Of a stretch of DNA of 64,000 bases, positions 23,953-35,632 are shown in pieces. Position numbers and translations under genes: made by a program. The stretch covers positions 1,426,001 through 1,490,000 of the forward strand of contig NC_049565.1 of the NCBI RefSeq assembly GCF_013368755.1, read 5' to 3'. The notes below the pieces were generated by a model. The model ran no database searches. It saw only the letters and a list, made by a program, of their open reading frames with translations, and was not told the DNA's origin. Numbering within the stretch: position 1 is the first letter of the stretch; every line of letters begins with the position of its first letter. The DNA is from Talaromyces rugulosus. Its lineage: Eukaryota > Ascomycota > Eurotiomycetes > Eurotiales > Trichocomaceae.

Positions 23953-25146
23953 CTAAGGGAATCGAATCACAACCTTGTGCTCCAGATGATCACTAAAGCG
24001 CCTATAGTATTCTGGGACCTGCTCGATGCTAATGGCCGAACTCACTACAAAACTCGGGGTAGCTTTGCTAGAGGCAACCAGATCAACGAGTGGCTGAGCA
24101 TGTTCCAGCGGTAAAACAATTCCGCTGCCCACCGTCAGGGCCTTGCTCCAAAGGGAAGAAATGGAGAGAGGCACCTCTGCAGGGATAGTATCGGCAAAGG
24201 GGGCGCCGCGCGTGCTGTTCTGTCCGCCGGTATAAACCCCTGCGATGGCGATACCTCCTTGGTCTGCAGTGACTGCAACCAGATTACGCGGGACTAGGCC
24301 AACGTCGCGCTGGCCCGTGGCATTCACAGACTCGAATCCGACGCAGTCCAGCGCCCTAGTGACACCATTCGGCTCAAGGTCCAAGATCTGTTGCACGGGT
24401 TCGGAGGAGTTGAACTGGATCGGCACGGCTCCAATCGAGGCGGCCAGGGCTAGACGATCGAGGACTTTATCAACCGAGTACACGCGCCGTGCACCGCGAA
24501 GGAGGGCCGAGTACGCAGCCAGGAGGCCCATCGGTCCTGCTCCGAAGACGGCGACGCTGTCACCGGGCTGGAAGCCACTGTAGGTTAGGGCTTGCCAGCC
24601 GGTGGTGAAAATATCAGCGATCATCAGATAGTCCAGCTCCTTGGTTGCATTGTCGGTGTGGTTGTTGAAAGGGATAGGAATCAGCGTCTCATCAGCGAAA
24701 GGAACACGAGCATATTCAGCTAAAGGCACACTGGGCGTTATTAATTAAGACTAAAGACAGTAGAATCTAGACATACCTTGCAGACCCCCATAGCCGGGTC
24801 GGCCAGTACCAAAGGATATTGGGTGTTGTTGTCCATAATGCCCATCGTGTCCGTTGTCAGGGATGATCACGTAGTCACCCACACGGAGGCCCGAGATGGC
24901 GCTGCCAACCTCGGAGACATATCCAACCGCTTCATGGCCCAGGCCCCATGGAACGTCTGGAGAGCCCATAAAGCCATGGTAGAAATGGAGGTCAGAGCCA
25001 CAGATTGCGGATGCAGTGATTCGGACAATTGCATCGGTTTGGTTCACGATGCTCGGAACCGGCATGTCGATGACGGATACGTTGTATGGTTGTCCAAACC
25101 AAGCTACTGCACGCATTGTGGCAGCTAGAGTGGTTTTGAGTGGCAT
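23953..25146 (-). CDS. Zinc-type alcohol dehydrogenase (MDR)
   Basis: Two exons: 25146-24777 and 24719-23953 (378 aa). The acceptor CTTTAG at 24720 is preferred over a CCCAG ten bases upstream because only the former keeps frame, giving GGLQAEYARVPFAD. Medium-chain dehydrogenase features: catalytic-zinc ligands Cys (AICGSDLHFYHG) and His-Glu (GLGHEAVGYV), and the Rossmann motif FGAGPMGLLA. The four-cysteine structural-zinc lobe is absent: HDGHYGQQHPISFG stands there instead. It resembles glutathione-independent formaldehyde dehydrogenase-like proteins; the substrate is unknown. No signal peptide is evident. Confidence 0.88.
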
Positions 25147-26588
25147 CTTGGAGAATTGGGGATGAGAGATGTAACAATCTACTCCCTATGATCAGAATGA
25201 ATCAGGCGGCTAAATAGGGAGAATCTTGTCTTTTACTTATAACTTTCTCTCCATGTTATCTCCTCAGAATGAAATTTACTAGCTTCTCTTGGCCGGCATT
25301 TCAAGGGTAGCTACATTATTAATGTGCCTGTTTATCACACTTAAAATCCGGGTTTATAAATCACGACTCCACATGAGTTGCGCTTGGCAATGAAGGAAAT
25401 AACAGTAGGCGGTATAGCATAGCCTTCAGTCAGTGGCGCAGTTTAACTGCTGCTAGGCAGGCGAGTCCCAGCCAAGGTTTTCAAGATAAGGAAGTGCTTC
25501 GTAGTTAATTACGATGCATGTGAGAAACACCCTACCTCGCGTGGGGTCGGGTTATCTCCTGTCAAAAAGGGATGGTGGTGTGTGCGTTTTAAGATAATGA
25601 CAATTATAGGCTGCTTTCTGCAGAGTGACTTGTCGAGTTGCTTAAGCACTAAGTATTCTTTCACCAGCCCTGGCAGGCCCATCATTAGTGTGTAAGTCTA
25701 TTTATGTCTAATCCTAGATTCTAGAAATTCAAGTTGATTAAATTATAGGATAACTTACTTATTCCTAGATGAAACATTTTGATAGGAGCTAGGTAATACC
25801 AAAAATTGCTGTTAAATACTATGTTTTATTAACATTATCGATCTTTTTAGTCATCAAAACATCTATTAGTGATATCAAAGAAATTCATGCTAGACTTCAA
25901 GTGCCTTTAGGGTTATTAAAGCCCCACATTATTCATTACATATGTAGTTAGCCCGTCGTTGTAGCCCACTATTAGCGCGTAAGCATCGGATTTACATACA
26001 CTATTGACGTAGTTATACTATTTTTATGTCATTACAGTCATCTTGGCGCGTTGTTCTTTGGACCTCTCGTCGCTTGCCTTTTGCTTGTTCTGTCCCACTG
26101 TGGTGCTGTAGTCCAAACTTCATAAAGTGTCAATTGGTGAGATCTGCATTTTCCCTTCCAATAATGATGCTCCTTAGGATCGTCAGATAATATATGCAGG
26201 CGGCTGACATGCAAGTGGAGAGAAAATACTTGGCCAAATGGAGAAGACGGGGTTTGGGTATAAAGCCGTAGCCTGCTCCGGTAACCCCGTTTGTACTACC
26301 ATACGGAATTAGGGGTTTTGCACTTACTACCAAAAAGACATTCTATAGACCTATCTTTTTGGACTTCAGCCGTCTACTTCCCACTCGCTAGCGCGTAATC
26401 GTCAGTCTTAGCGTTACGGGGTATATTATAATTGTAACAGTGGAGCGAAGCTCCACGGATTACCATTCATGTAGGTTATAATCCATTGCAAAGAAGCCTG
26501 CTCATTCTTTTGTGTTGCCTTTTCCTCTTCGCCATCTGATTATCCATTAGATCGACATACCCAGTCAAGCTACCTCTCGCGTTCCAAC
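25147..26588. other. AT-rich intergenic, possible repeat remnants
   Basis: About 1.4 kb of AT-rich DNA with no supportable frame. Holds two copies of a GCGCGTAA-containing motif (near 25967 and 26381) and a perfect 7-bp hairpin at 26440-26456. It could be an old decayed element; no transposase relic is visible. Confidence 0.45.
26440..26456 (+). repeat. Short perfect hairpin
   Basis: GTGGAGC-GAA-GCTCCAC: a 7-bp stem with a 3-nt loop, directly after an AT-rich stretch ending ACA. It might be the end of a small inverted-repeat element, but no partner end was found. Confidence 0.5.
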
Positions 26589-27649
26589 ATGAAGGTCATC
26601 TTTGGAGCAATGAATATTGGAGAACCGGGTACTTTTCTGAATTCAGTGTCAGATAGACGATTGAAAAAAAAAGGCGTGTGCTGATAGTTTCCATACTAGG
26701 TGACGACCGGACTAGGGTGCACAGCGTGGATGAAGCCCAGCATATGGTAGATACGTTGCTGGAATATGGACACAAGGATATCGATACAGCTCGAGTCTAT
26801 GGCGATGGATCATCCGAGCAATACTTGGGTAAAATGCACCTGACTGGAGTCACACTAGACACAAAACTATTTCCATCCGCCGCCAATCTTAAAGTTGCTA
26901 ATGCTGCACATGCATATCGCCACACCGCAAATGACCTTCGACGAGGGCTTATGGACAGCCTTGAAGCTCTGCAGGTTTCAAAAGTTCATATCTGGTATCT
27001 ACATAGTCCTGACCGAACAGTGTCCCTTGAAGAGACGTTGCAAGAGGTCAACAAGCTGCATGAAGAGGGATATTTTGAGAAATTGGGTATCAGCAACTAC
27101 CAATCATGGGAGGTGGCAAAGGTGTGTGCCATCTGCGACAAGAATGGGTGGATAAAGCCAAGTGTGTGCCAGGGTATCTACAATGCTTTCCATCGAGCTG
27201 TTGAACCAGAGCTACTTCGCTGCTTGCGGAATCATGGTATTTCATTTTACTGCTTCAACCCATTAGCGGCCGGAATGTTAACAGGGAGATATTCTCACAA
27301 TGATAATGACAGCACCGCGGGAGGTAGATTCGATTCCTCTACAGCGCCTGGGAGACTGGGGCGGATACGTTATTATCATGATCTTTACTTTGATGCCCTG
27401 GATTGTATGAGGCCAGTTGCCAAAAATCATGGATTGAGCGAGATTGAATGTGCACTGAGGTGGCTAAAACATCACTCTCAATTGAAGGAGGAGCTTGGAG
27501 ATGGTATCGTGATCGGCTCTAGTAATATTCAACAGCTAAAGGAAAACTTGGACGCTCTGCAAGGGGGTCCCCTTCCTAAAGATGTGGTCGATGCTTTGAA
27601 TGAGGGTTGGAAGATTATTAGGGGCAAGGAACTGATCTATTGGCACTAA
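26589..27649 (+). CDS. Aldo/keto reductase, AKR7 aflatoxin-aldehyde-reductase type
   Basis: Two exons: 26589-26628 and 26700-27649 (329 aa). NADPH-dependent reduction of aldehydes or dialdehydes; AKR7 members detoxify reactive dicarbonyls. The catalytic tetrad is visible: Asp and Tyr in DIDTARVYGDG, Lys in LDTKLFP, His in IWYLHSPDR. The block FYCFNPLAAGMLTGRY and the C-terminal IVIGSSNIQQLKENLDA and LNEGWKIIRG are AKR7-like. The first exon is short (13 codons) and is supported by MKVIFGAMNIGEPG matching the usual barrel start. Its 3' end faces the decayed kinase and phosphotransferase genes. Confidence 0.9.
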
Positions 27650-27763
27650 ATGTGATGTGTATTGTTACGACGCAAATCATATGAATTGAGGCAGAGCATA
27701 ATCCTTAGCTATTCCCATAAAGCCTTTCAACCTGGCTAGATCAAGATTCGTATTCTGGATCTC

Positions 27764-27991
27764 TCAGCGGCACTGTAGCCAGTGAAAGACTAAATTGGGG
27801 TATGTATTCAAGGCCCCCACAGATAGCCAGAGAGCTAACTTAGGAACTTGATTTGATATTGTTGACTGTACGTCTATTAATACTTGCTCACCGAGTCCCA
27901 AGTCTCCGACTTTATCGGTAATACGGTCAGTATCGATGCTAGAAAGCAGGATATTAGCGGGTTTATAGTCTGGAGTGATTAGTAGATTCAA
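27764..27991 (-). pseudogene. Protein kinase relic
   Basis: A minus-strand fragment reads DYKPANILLSSIDTDRI then KVGDLGLG, which resembles a kinase catalytic loop (D-x-K-P-x-N-I-L) followed by a DLG variant of the DFG magnesium loop. No N-lobe, APE motif or C-lobe is found around it, and the frame ends soon after. It directly abuts the phosphotransferase pseudogene. I read it as a relic; an expressed fragment is unlikely. Confidence 0.5.
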
Positions 27992-27997
27992 ATGACC

Positions 27998-29280
27998 TTA
28001 GCTTTCGCCAACAAGCTGATCGATCACCTTAGAGTACCATCCAATCTTGCCATTCTGAAACAGCCTCATCGCGGTTGCCAATTGCTGTCTTCTCGAATCC
28101 TCCAGTGCTTCCGACAGACAGTGGGCCTTTACTCCATTTCTATTTTTCCTCCTCTTTCACAGCTGCCACATAGTCTCTCTGGTCAGCAAATTTTGGGCCA
28201 GTTCGGCGCTCTTGGGAGAGCCATCTTCATCATAGTTCCATGGAACATCCATAACAGGCGGAACTGTTGAAAAGCTTAAAGGGAAATCTCTGAATACCAC
28301 CCACGGCCCAGCGAAGGCCATTTCCCAATCGATCACGCCGAGAATGTGATAATCATCATCAACGATGGTATTGTTGTGACCAAAGTCACTATGACAGAGA
28401 GGAAATGGGCTATGGTCGCGTACAGATAGTCTACTAGCTAACCTAGCAACTGACTCTGGGAACGAAGAGACCGAAGGGACAATTTCGTCAGCATATTCGA
28501 CGGACACTGCTTGTAGTTGTTCATCGGACATTCTAAATTTAGCCTGGGCCGCCCATGCTTCAAAGAATTCAGTCGCTGTATTAAAAGGACCACCTAGACC
28601 TGGTATAGGTCCTTGCTGACACGTGCCGTCTGCATTCATTGACACGATTGTCCCGATTTTGGGTAGTTGGGCCGTCGATAGATGGACCTAGAGTGAAAAT
28701 TAATTTGATCAGTTATCCACCTATTGTTTGAAAGCAAGCCATCTTACATGAATCTTTGCTAAACCACGTAAGAATTCTTGCTTGCTCTTTAGTGGTATCT
28801 CCATACCCAAATCCATTCCAACGTTACCCTCCAAGCACTCCATCAGCATAAATGGAGCGTTGACACTGCAGTCAAATCGAGCCTCGAACGCGTAGATTTC
28901 TAGGATGGGTATGCTGGTCTTCTGTCGAAGAAGAGAAATTGTATTAAATTCGCAAATCCCCATACTCTCCAGAGCATTTTCGGGGGAATCAGACCTTGCT
29001 AGGGGAGGCAATTTTAGTCGTGCGACCCATTGGCATCCATCCGTAAATTCGATGATCTGATCCGAACCATGTGGTTACAGCTAAGGCTAATATGATGGAG
29101 GAGCGAGCAGTTGATTTCACCCCGTTTGTTCGTCGCATAAGCTTGAAGCGCAGACCAATTCACCGATTTTAAGAACCGCTCAGCCCGTGAGCGAATTGGA
29201 CCTTTTGTTAGAGAAAGGAAATAGTCCCACTGGTAGCCGGAGAATTTTTTGCAGTTCTCTATACTTTTTTTAGTATGCAC
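27998..29280 (-). pseudogene. APH-type phosphotransferase pseudogene
   Basis: The minus strand carries most of an aminoglycoside-phosphotransferase (APH) family protein, but in several frames. The N-terminal part (RAERFLKSVNWSALQAYA) is open to about 29070. The frame is then broken by a tandem 5-bp duplication (TGATCTGATC on the + strand, 29053-29062). Downstream are WVARLKLPP, PFMLMECLEG and, after an intron at 28747-28688 that restores AKIHVHLSTAQLP, the catalytic HSDFGHNNTIVDD and GVIDWEMAFAGP. A further frame change lies near 28160-28205 and another at a T5 run (28143-28147), after which the tail (VKAHCLSEALEDSRRQQLA, then NGKIGWYSKVIDQL) can be read to a stop at 27998. Sequencing error could explain the homopolymer change but not easily the duplication. 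Confidence 0.75.
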
Positions 29281-29641
29281 AACTCAATTGAAGCAGTTTA
29301 GAGCACAGCATACCAGACATGACGGAAAATGAGTCCACTGTATCGACCAGGTTTGAGCAGGTGTTTGGGTATAAAAATGTTGATTGTCGGTGGGGAAGTT
29401 AGTCACAGCTAAGAAACGGAGGTGAGAAAAAAGATTATATCAATGAAAGAGGGGCAGTAATACGGCGGACGGTTAAAAAAAAGAAAAGAACAAAAATCGG
29501 TTTTTACCGTAAGCCCTTATAAAATTCTTATTTCTAATAATTATACTTCTTTTTTGTTACATAGATAGCCAGTCGAACTTTAACCCAAGACTGTCCGACT
29601 AGGTATAGGATAACATTGACCTTTAGATAACCTCACTATGC
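29281..29641. other. Intergenic
   Basis: AT-rich; upstream of the phosphotransferase pseudogene and 3' of the AKR. A possible remnant first exon (ATGTCTG, 29314-29320 minus) cannot be verified. Confidence 0.4.
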
Positions 29642-30676
29642 CTAAAAATGCCCAATCACCTGCTTCGGTACATACAAGTCGTCAATACTTTTCACTTCTT
29701 CCGCCGTGAGTTCAAATTCAATCGCCTTGATCGCTTCGTCTACTCTCTCCTTCTTACTCATTCCCAGAATCGGCGCGGTAATGAACGGCTTCGACAGAGA
29801 CCAAGCAATAGCAACTATCGCCATTGATACCCCATGCTTCTTGGCAATCTCCTCGATCCTTTCATTGATATTTTTGTCAACCTCTGTGTACGGATGTCCT
29901 TGAAAGGATAAACCTTGAGCATTGCCTCGGGTAGTATTTGTGAAGGATTTCCAAGGCCGAGTCAAAAAGCCCATGGAAACAGGACTCCAGGGAATGCCAG
30001 CTATGCCAAACTTTTGACAAGCAGGATACATTTCCCTTTCTTCCTCTCGGTAGACAGCATTGTGAAGATTTTGCATGGAGATGAATTCCGTCCATCCATT
30101 CATTCGTGCGGTGTACTGATACTCAAGCAGCTGATGGGTCCGCATAGATGAGGCACCAATGTAGCGGACTTTGCCAGACTTGACAACGTCGTGCAATGCC
30201 TCCATTGTTTCCTTGACAGGTGTTCTCGGATCAAAGCGGTGGATCTGGAGCAAGTCTACATAAGGAAGACCAAGCCTCTCCAGACTCGCATCAATGCTCT
30301 CAAAGATATGTTTCCGACTCAGTCCGAACTGGTTTACGTAACCATTTTGTTCCTTTTCGTCGTCACTCATTGCCAGGGGCTGTTCTAGTCCCCTGCCGAC
30401 AGCCGCCCAGACCTTGGTGGCAATGACAATGTTTTCTCGACGCCATTTGTACTTTTTGATTGCTTTTCCAAGAATTTCCTCAGACTCGCCATTGGAATAC
30501 GCGTTGGCCGTGTCAAAGAAGTTTAGGCCGGACTGATAACAATGGTCGAGGATGGGCAGTGCGTCTTCTTCTAGAATTGCCCACGGATAGCGGCCTTGAG
30601 GATTACCATAGCTCATGCATCCTACGGCAATTGGTGAGACACGGAGGCCACTGCTGCCGAGTTGAACGTATTTCAT
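29642..30676 (-). CDS. Aldo/keto reductase (aryl-alcohol/versiconal-reductase-like)
   Basis: Intronless, 344 aa. NADPH-dependent aldo/keto reductase with an intact tetrad: Asp and Tyr in FFDTANAYSNGESEE, Lys in IVIATKVW, His in LLQIHRFDP. N-terminal KYVQLGSSGLRVSPIAVGCM, the insert after ATKVW and the C-terminal APILGMSKKERVDEAI place it among fungal AKRs annotated as versiconal hemiacetal acetate reductase-like. It is the third AKR in 17 kb and belongs to a different subgroup from the other two, so it is not a recent tandem copy. Substrate unknown. Confidence 0.92.
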   Translation of the reverse strand: MKYVQLGSSGLRVSPIAVGCMSYGNPQGRYPWAILEEDALPILDHCYQSGLNFFDTANAYSNGESEEILGKAIKKYKWRRENIVIATKVWAAVGRGLEQPLAMSDDEKEQNGYVNQFGLSRKHIFESIDASLERLGLPYVDLLQIHRFDPRTPVKETMEALHDVVKSGKVRYIGASSMRTHQLLEYQYTARMNGWTEFISMQNLHNAVYREEEREMYPACQKFGIAGIPWSPVSMGFLTRPWKSFTNTTRGNAQGLSFQGHPYTEVDKNINERIEEIAKKHGVSMAIVAIAWSLSKPFITAPILGMSKKERVDEAIKAIEFELTAEEVKSIDDLYVPKQVIGHF

Positions 30677-31210
30677 TGCGAGTGCGATACTTGTGCAAGA
30701 TCTTTTTGATAATCGTGAGACACTTTACGACTCTCCAAAAGTCGTCCTTCAACGACTTTTATATACAGCAGGATCGGCGATAAGCTTGCTTCTAAATCCG
30801 TCTGATGCTTTAAATCCGTGTACTTGCCCCTCTTCCCCTCTTTTACGTATATGGACTCTGTTCTAGCTATTCTGTACTACTGATGTACAACATTATTGAT
30901 ACTATTTCACAGGGTGGGGGTCTATTTAATCTTATTACAGTGACCCACCATTGGCGCGTAATCATGGCTGACAAATTAAGCAGGTATGATAGAACAGAGA
31001 CGGTCTATATACTAGGCCAAATTAACAGGTTAGGATAAGGTAATGATAGTAAGGAATTGGTGGAAGTCCCAAGTGTTGGCCACCCTAGTACATTGAATTA
31101 TGGTACGTGCAATGACGATTTTTTTGAGAATTTGCAGAACTAAAGCAGCGTAAGAACCAGTATTATTATTTTATATATTATTAGATCGAGATGTACTTTT
31201 GTACATATGT
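30677..31210. other. Intergenic
   Basis: AKR promoter and 3' end of GWT1. Contains a third copy of the GCGCGTAATC motif at about 30953. Confidence 0.5.
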
Positions 31211-32744
31211 CTACAACCTCAGCCTCAAATTAAACGCACCCAGCGTCAACGCCACTCCAGTGACAGCCGCCACATACCCCGTCAGAATAGCCATCGCCTG
31301 CCATGTATTCGCGTCCAGAGTGTTGAACGTCAAATTGACCGCCCCGGTAAGCAAGTTAGCCACAAGGAAAATCGGCAGTCCGTTTTTGTTGAAGGCTGTC
31401 ATGACACGGCTAGTCGCAAACTTTGTTCGTTCGGCCTCGGTCGCTTTGTCAGTGGCCTTGTGTACGCCCGGGAAGAAGAGCGTCTCGGTGGTGCAGAAGA
31501 GGAAAATTTGGGCGTTGTTGAACGCGGCAATCCAAAATACGTATGGCATATTGGCCAGACGGCGCGATACGTTGATCTTGGCTCCGTAGCCAAACGCCGC
31601 GGTAGAGTTAAAGATGAAAAGAACAGACCAGCCCACGGCCCCAATCGCCAAGGAACGCAGAACCCCACGTCTTGCCTGTTGTGGTGAGACTGTTGCGGAT
31701 GTGCCTCGGGGAATGACTCGTAAACCAGTCCCGCGTCCAGCTAGAAAAATGGCCAAGTACCCGATGAACGAGAAAATGCCCTCCCGGTTTTTAGAGAGTA
31801 GATCAGGACCGCGCGGCGAGACCAGGATATATGCTTTCAAATCCGTGGATTCGAGCGCGACCTGGTAAATAGTAATCGCTAAGAGGGCAAGAAGCTCGTA
31901 TGATCCTACCACCTTGTACAAGGAGTGAAAAACTTCGACAAACGGAGGCAAAAGCGCAAGAGTGAAGAAGAAATTCCAATGCACTCCATACTCAGTAACA
32001 TGTTCGGCGTAGTCCAGGCCCTTGACAGTATAAAGGCGTACGAACCCTAGCACCAACAACGGGATAGAGTGTCTGATGGACGCCGCCAATCGGTGTATCA
32101 AAGTACTACTTTTGCCACTGCTCTTTAAAACAGAGCGAGCCGACACAAGCCCTGCCGAAAAGACAAACGATCCGACACCGAGATCCATCAACGACGTACC
32201 CCAGTTCTCAACTTTAGCAAAGCGCCGCGGGAATATGGGGAAATCGACGGCGAGGATGGCGCTGCAGGTAGCCACCATCATGGCAGCCCGGTACGTTGTC
32301 AGAAACGGATGGACGGGGAACGGATCGAGGTCGTTTTCGGTTTTTTTCTCATCGTGGCGAGGAGGTCTGGCTTTTTGGGGAGCGCGAGACTTGGAGGTAA
32401 GGGCGAGCAGTACAGCAGGAGACACGAGGAGAATGTTCAAAAGAAGTGGCGAAGCAGAGTACAGCGTGGTCGCGAACAGTATTGCGCAGGCGTTGAGTAA
32501 GAAATCGGTAAAAAGCGCCGCCGGAGAAGACGGGGTGAAAAAAGACAGTCGCGACTGCAAGGCAGCCCATAATAGTGCTGATGCCTGGAGAAAGCAAGGC
32601 ACGTTAGCAATCAATATCTCCAAGCAATCTTGTATGGATTCATCGTACCGACGCGACGAGGGTCACCAGGTTGATTTCGCCGATGCTCCCGCCGAGATGG
32701 TCAGACACAAAGGCCTCTTTGCGCGCCTTGTATGCCTGGTCCAT
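31211..32744 (-). CDS. gwt1: GWT1, GPI-anchor inositol acyltransferase
   Basis: Two exons: 32744 to about 32649, and 32584-31211 (489 aa; the first donor may be off by one base). Gwt1/PIG-W acylates the inositol of glucosaminyl-phosphatidylinositol in the ER, an early step of GPI-anchor synthesis needed for wall mannoproteins. Seen: the N-terminal MDQAYKARKEAFVSDHLGG typical of the family, about a dozen hydrophobic segments, FPRRFAKVENWGTSLMDLGV, YGVHWNFFFTLALLPP and YVFWIAAFNNAQIFLF. The length is normal. The intron end CTCCAG is followed by ASALLWAALQ. Unspliced, the downstream frame appears to begin with a false Met. Confidence 0.95.
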
Positions 32745-32974
32745 GGTTAGTTGTAGAAACCAGTTGCCAATAAATCTCAAGGTTGGATGGAACAGATGAG
32801 AAAGAAGAAAGATGATTGTGGTCTGGCTGTGCTGGCATCAACGGAGCTCCGCCTCTCCGCAAATCCCGTCTTCCGATTGGCCAGTTCTACTTGTACGATT
32901 ATATTATGTTTTTCTTATAATCTGTTTCATTTTTATTATGTACATGTTGGCTCTTGCAAGCAATTGGTTGTTTT

Positions 32975-34722
32975 TTAATGCGTCTCTGCCATTCGCTGTC
33001 GAGAGATATCCAACAGTTTGAGATATTCGCCTAGAAAGTTAGCAGGGAAACAGAAACAAAACACACGCGATAAACATACCTGCCAATTCCCATCGAGTAC
33101 TCCAGTCTCGCAGAATATCAGTCAATATAGTCAGCGCAATAGTCATTTGTGGGTCCCCGTTCTCCTGCTCCAGCCACAGAAACGTGGCAGATGCCTGGTA
33201 AATACAGTCACAGAGCAAGGGACTGGCTAGAGTCAAATCGAACTTGACAAGCTCGTGAAGATCCTGGAGATACTGCAGCACATCAGACGCGGTAGCTTTC
33301 AGCCCGTCGAGAGATATAGTTTGCATTTGCATCTCCTCCACGGTCGCTCGGCCGTGGTTCGATGCGGTGCATGAATATGGGTCGTACAGGGTAAATCTAG
33401 CACTGGCAAGGAGTCCAAAAGCGGTTCCCAGCTGCTCGGGTGTGGTTTCAGCCTCGCGGGTTATGCTGCTGACCAGGGCGTCCAGTGTAGAGTGAATCTG
33501 CATGGCGGATGTGAAGCGGAAAGAGCCCTGCATAGCATCGTCATCGCGATGCTCGAGCACTCGGCCCAGTAAATGACCGGCCTGGCAGGACCGCGCATAG
33601 CCGCCGGCTTTGACCGGGGCGGACGATGTGATGAAGATGGGCTGGGTGGCTTCGACTTCACCATGGTTCCAGGCATGGTCGTCTGCCGGGAGTGTTCCGT
33701 TGCTGTCAAAGTCTCCGGATGCCAGGGGGTGCTTTTCGTTGCCAATATTGACGTATCTGAGTAGTTAGTATCTCTACCCATTTGGGTTCAGAGTGTAAGT
33801 TATCATACCTATCCAGGATCATAACTGCATACCACGCGCGTTTTATCTCCTCGTTGCCGCCCCAAGTAGCGGGTTTTGGCAATACTTGCGGTGCTTGCTG
33901 ACTGTGTAGTCCAAGAGAATACCCCAGTCGTGCACAGTGGCCCGTTGATAGATACGCTGCCGGGTATATGGCATGAGAGATTTCATAGAGAGCAATCAAG
34001 ATGGCCGTTTGCATCAGATTCAGAGTCAACAAGTCGCTGCCTTGGACCGCGGCAAGAAGCTGCTTGACGAAAGAGTATAACGACATACCACCTATAGTTA
34101 TACTGTCATTTCCACGCGGGCTTTGACAAAACATCCGCATGCTGAGGAACAGGACAACAAAGTCTGCCGGCAGATTGGCCGGGTCCAGGGGCTGTTTACA
34201 CAACCTGGCCTTGGAGATAAACGGGAACCAGACATGAGCAGTCGAGAAAAACACATCGAGCAAGTTTTGCACGCCGGCAGCACCTCCCAGTATCAACCCG
34301 ACGTCGACCGGGATAGGGAGCGACGGCTTGGGGAGTGACGGTCGGACATGGCCAAAGGCCTCGCCATCTAGAAAAAACAGCGATATGAACGGGGCATGAT
34401 TGTGCACCGCTGACTCAGTCAGCGATATACTAGAGTTTGTTCTACTGCTACCTGGCGGCGTCGTCCAGATCGAGTCGGTGTTGTTGGTGTTACTGTTGGT
34501 GTTGGTGCTACTGGCAATGGCCAATTGATCTTCCAGCTCCTGGATCCTCTGCCTCAGGAACAAGACATTTTCAGCCGTTGGCGAAGAAGCGCCCTCGGGG
34601 TACGTGCACTCGCGACTCAGGCGACTGCACAGTGTGCAACTTGGCAGGGCCTTGTCGCATCTTCGCTTCTTCTGGCGACACGGCAGACATGCCTGGGTAG
34701 CTTGGTCGAAGTCGCTCATCAT
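32975..34722 (-). CDS. Zn2Cys6 transcription factor
   Basis: Three exons: 34722-33809, 33756-33080, 33030-32975 (548 aa). The last exon adds only GEYLKLLDISRQRMAETH. The zinc cluster at residues 12-39 is canonical (CLPCRQKKRRC then CTLC, CX2CX6CX6CX2CX6C). It is followed by a coiled-coil-like leucine region (NVLFLRQRIQELEDQLA) that probably mediates dimerisation, an Asn/Thr/Ser-rich linker and a fungal-specific TF domain (FISKARLC, GYSLGLHSQQ, IKRAWYAVMILDR). Two ATGs open the frame; either may be used. It lies head-to-tail upstream of GWT1, but a functional link is not implied. Confidence 0.92.
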
Positions 34723-35632
34723 TCTTCATAGCGGGGACCTTGGTGCACTGACATGGAGTTATTCAGTTACTGGTAACTGCCAAGTAAATAATGATCCACT
34801 GTGTGCATGTAGTACATTCATGTAGGAGAAAAGATTGCGCTTTCTTCCGCACATCCGAATGCGGGGTACTTGAGCTGTATATACAATAGCTGACTATAGC
34901 ACCAATTGATCTTCGATCGACCAACAGATGACTCGACAGGATTTACTGCTGCGTACCACGGACAAACCGGTGATCAATTGACAATTATTATTCACAGTTG
35001 AATATTTCTAATCTTGACTACTGTGGATAAGGTAGGCGAGCTCTAATCACGGAACCTGTCTTCCGCGGGCCCGGGATAACAGGATATAGCCGTGGTCTAG
35101 GCGAGAAAGGCCCAGTTTTTAGAAATGATTCTTCAGGGATAACGGGTACGAACCATGAAGCCGTGAGCTCGGCTATTAGATTTAATAGATTAGGTTATGA
35201 CGAGAATATGCCGAGTAATATTATTAATATTATGATCTCTACAGGGAAAAAAGATCACGATGACCGATTTGGGAAATATTTGCGCGAGTATGGAGTATTA
35301 CGACGCATTTACGATGGGTCCATAGATAAAAAAAAAGTGAGAAGAAAGAAGAAGAAAAAAAAAAAAAAGACAATATGTCAACGGAGCGTGCCGCTGTCTC
35401 GAGCCATGGCGCAGTCAGCTCAGAACTCTATCAGGCTTTGCCGTTGGTCTTCGCGCATCCATTGACTGAATGTAGCTAGTGTCACCAGAGCAATGGGTTC
35501 GGCGGCTCCATCGTTAGTAAGTAGTCGGTGGTTAATCTTGCACCGTGAGCACGTATTAGACTATTAAGTTACCACGGACTCTCGGGGTTGAGTAATTGCG
35601 TGGCGGAATTGGGGCTTCCGATTGTGGATACC

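Noticed and set aside
32076..32750. 224-codon plus-strand frame opposite GWT1
   Set aside because: Antisense to a clear multi-pass membrane protein; composition follows from complementing hydrophobic codons.
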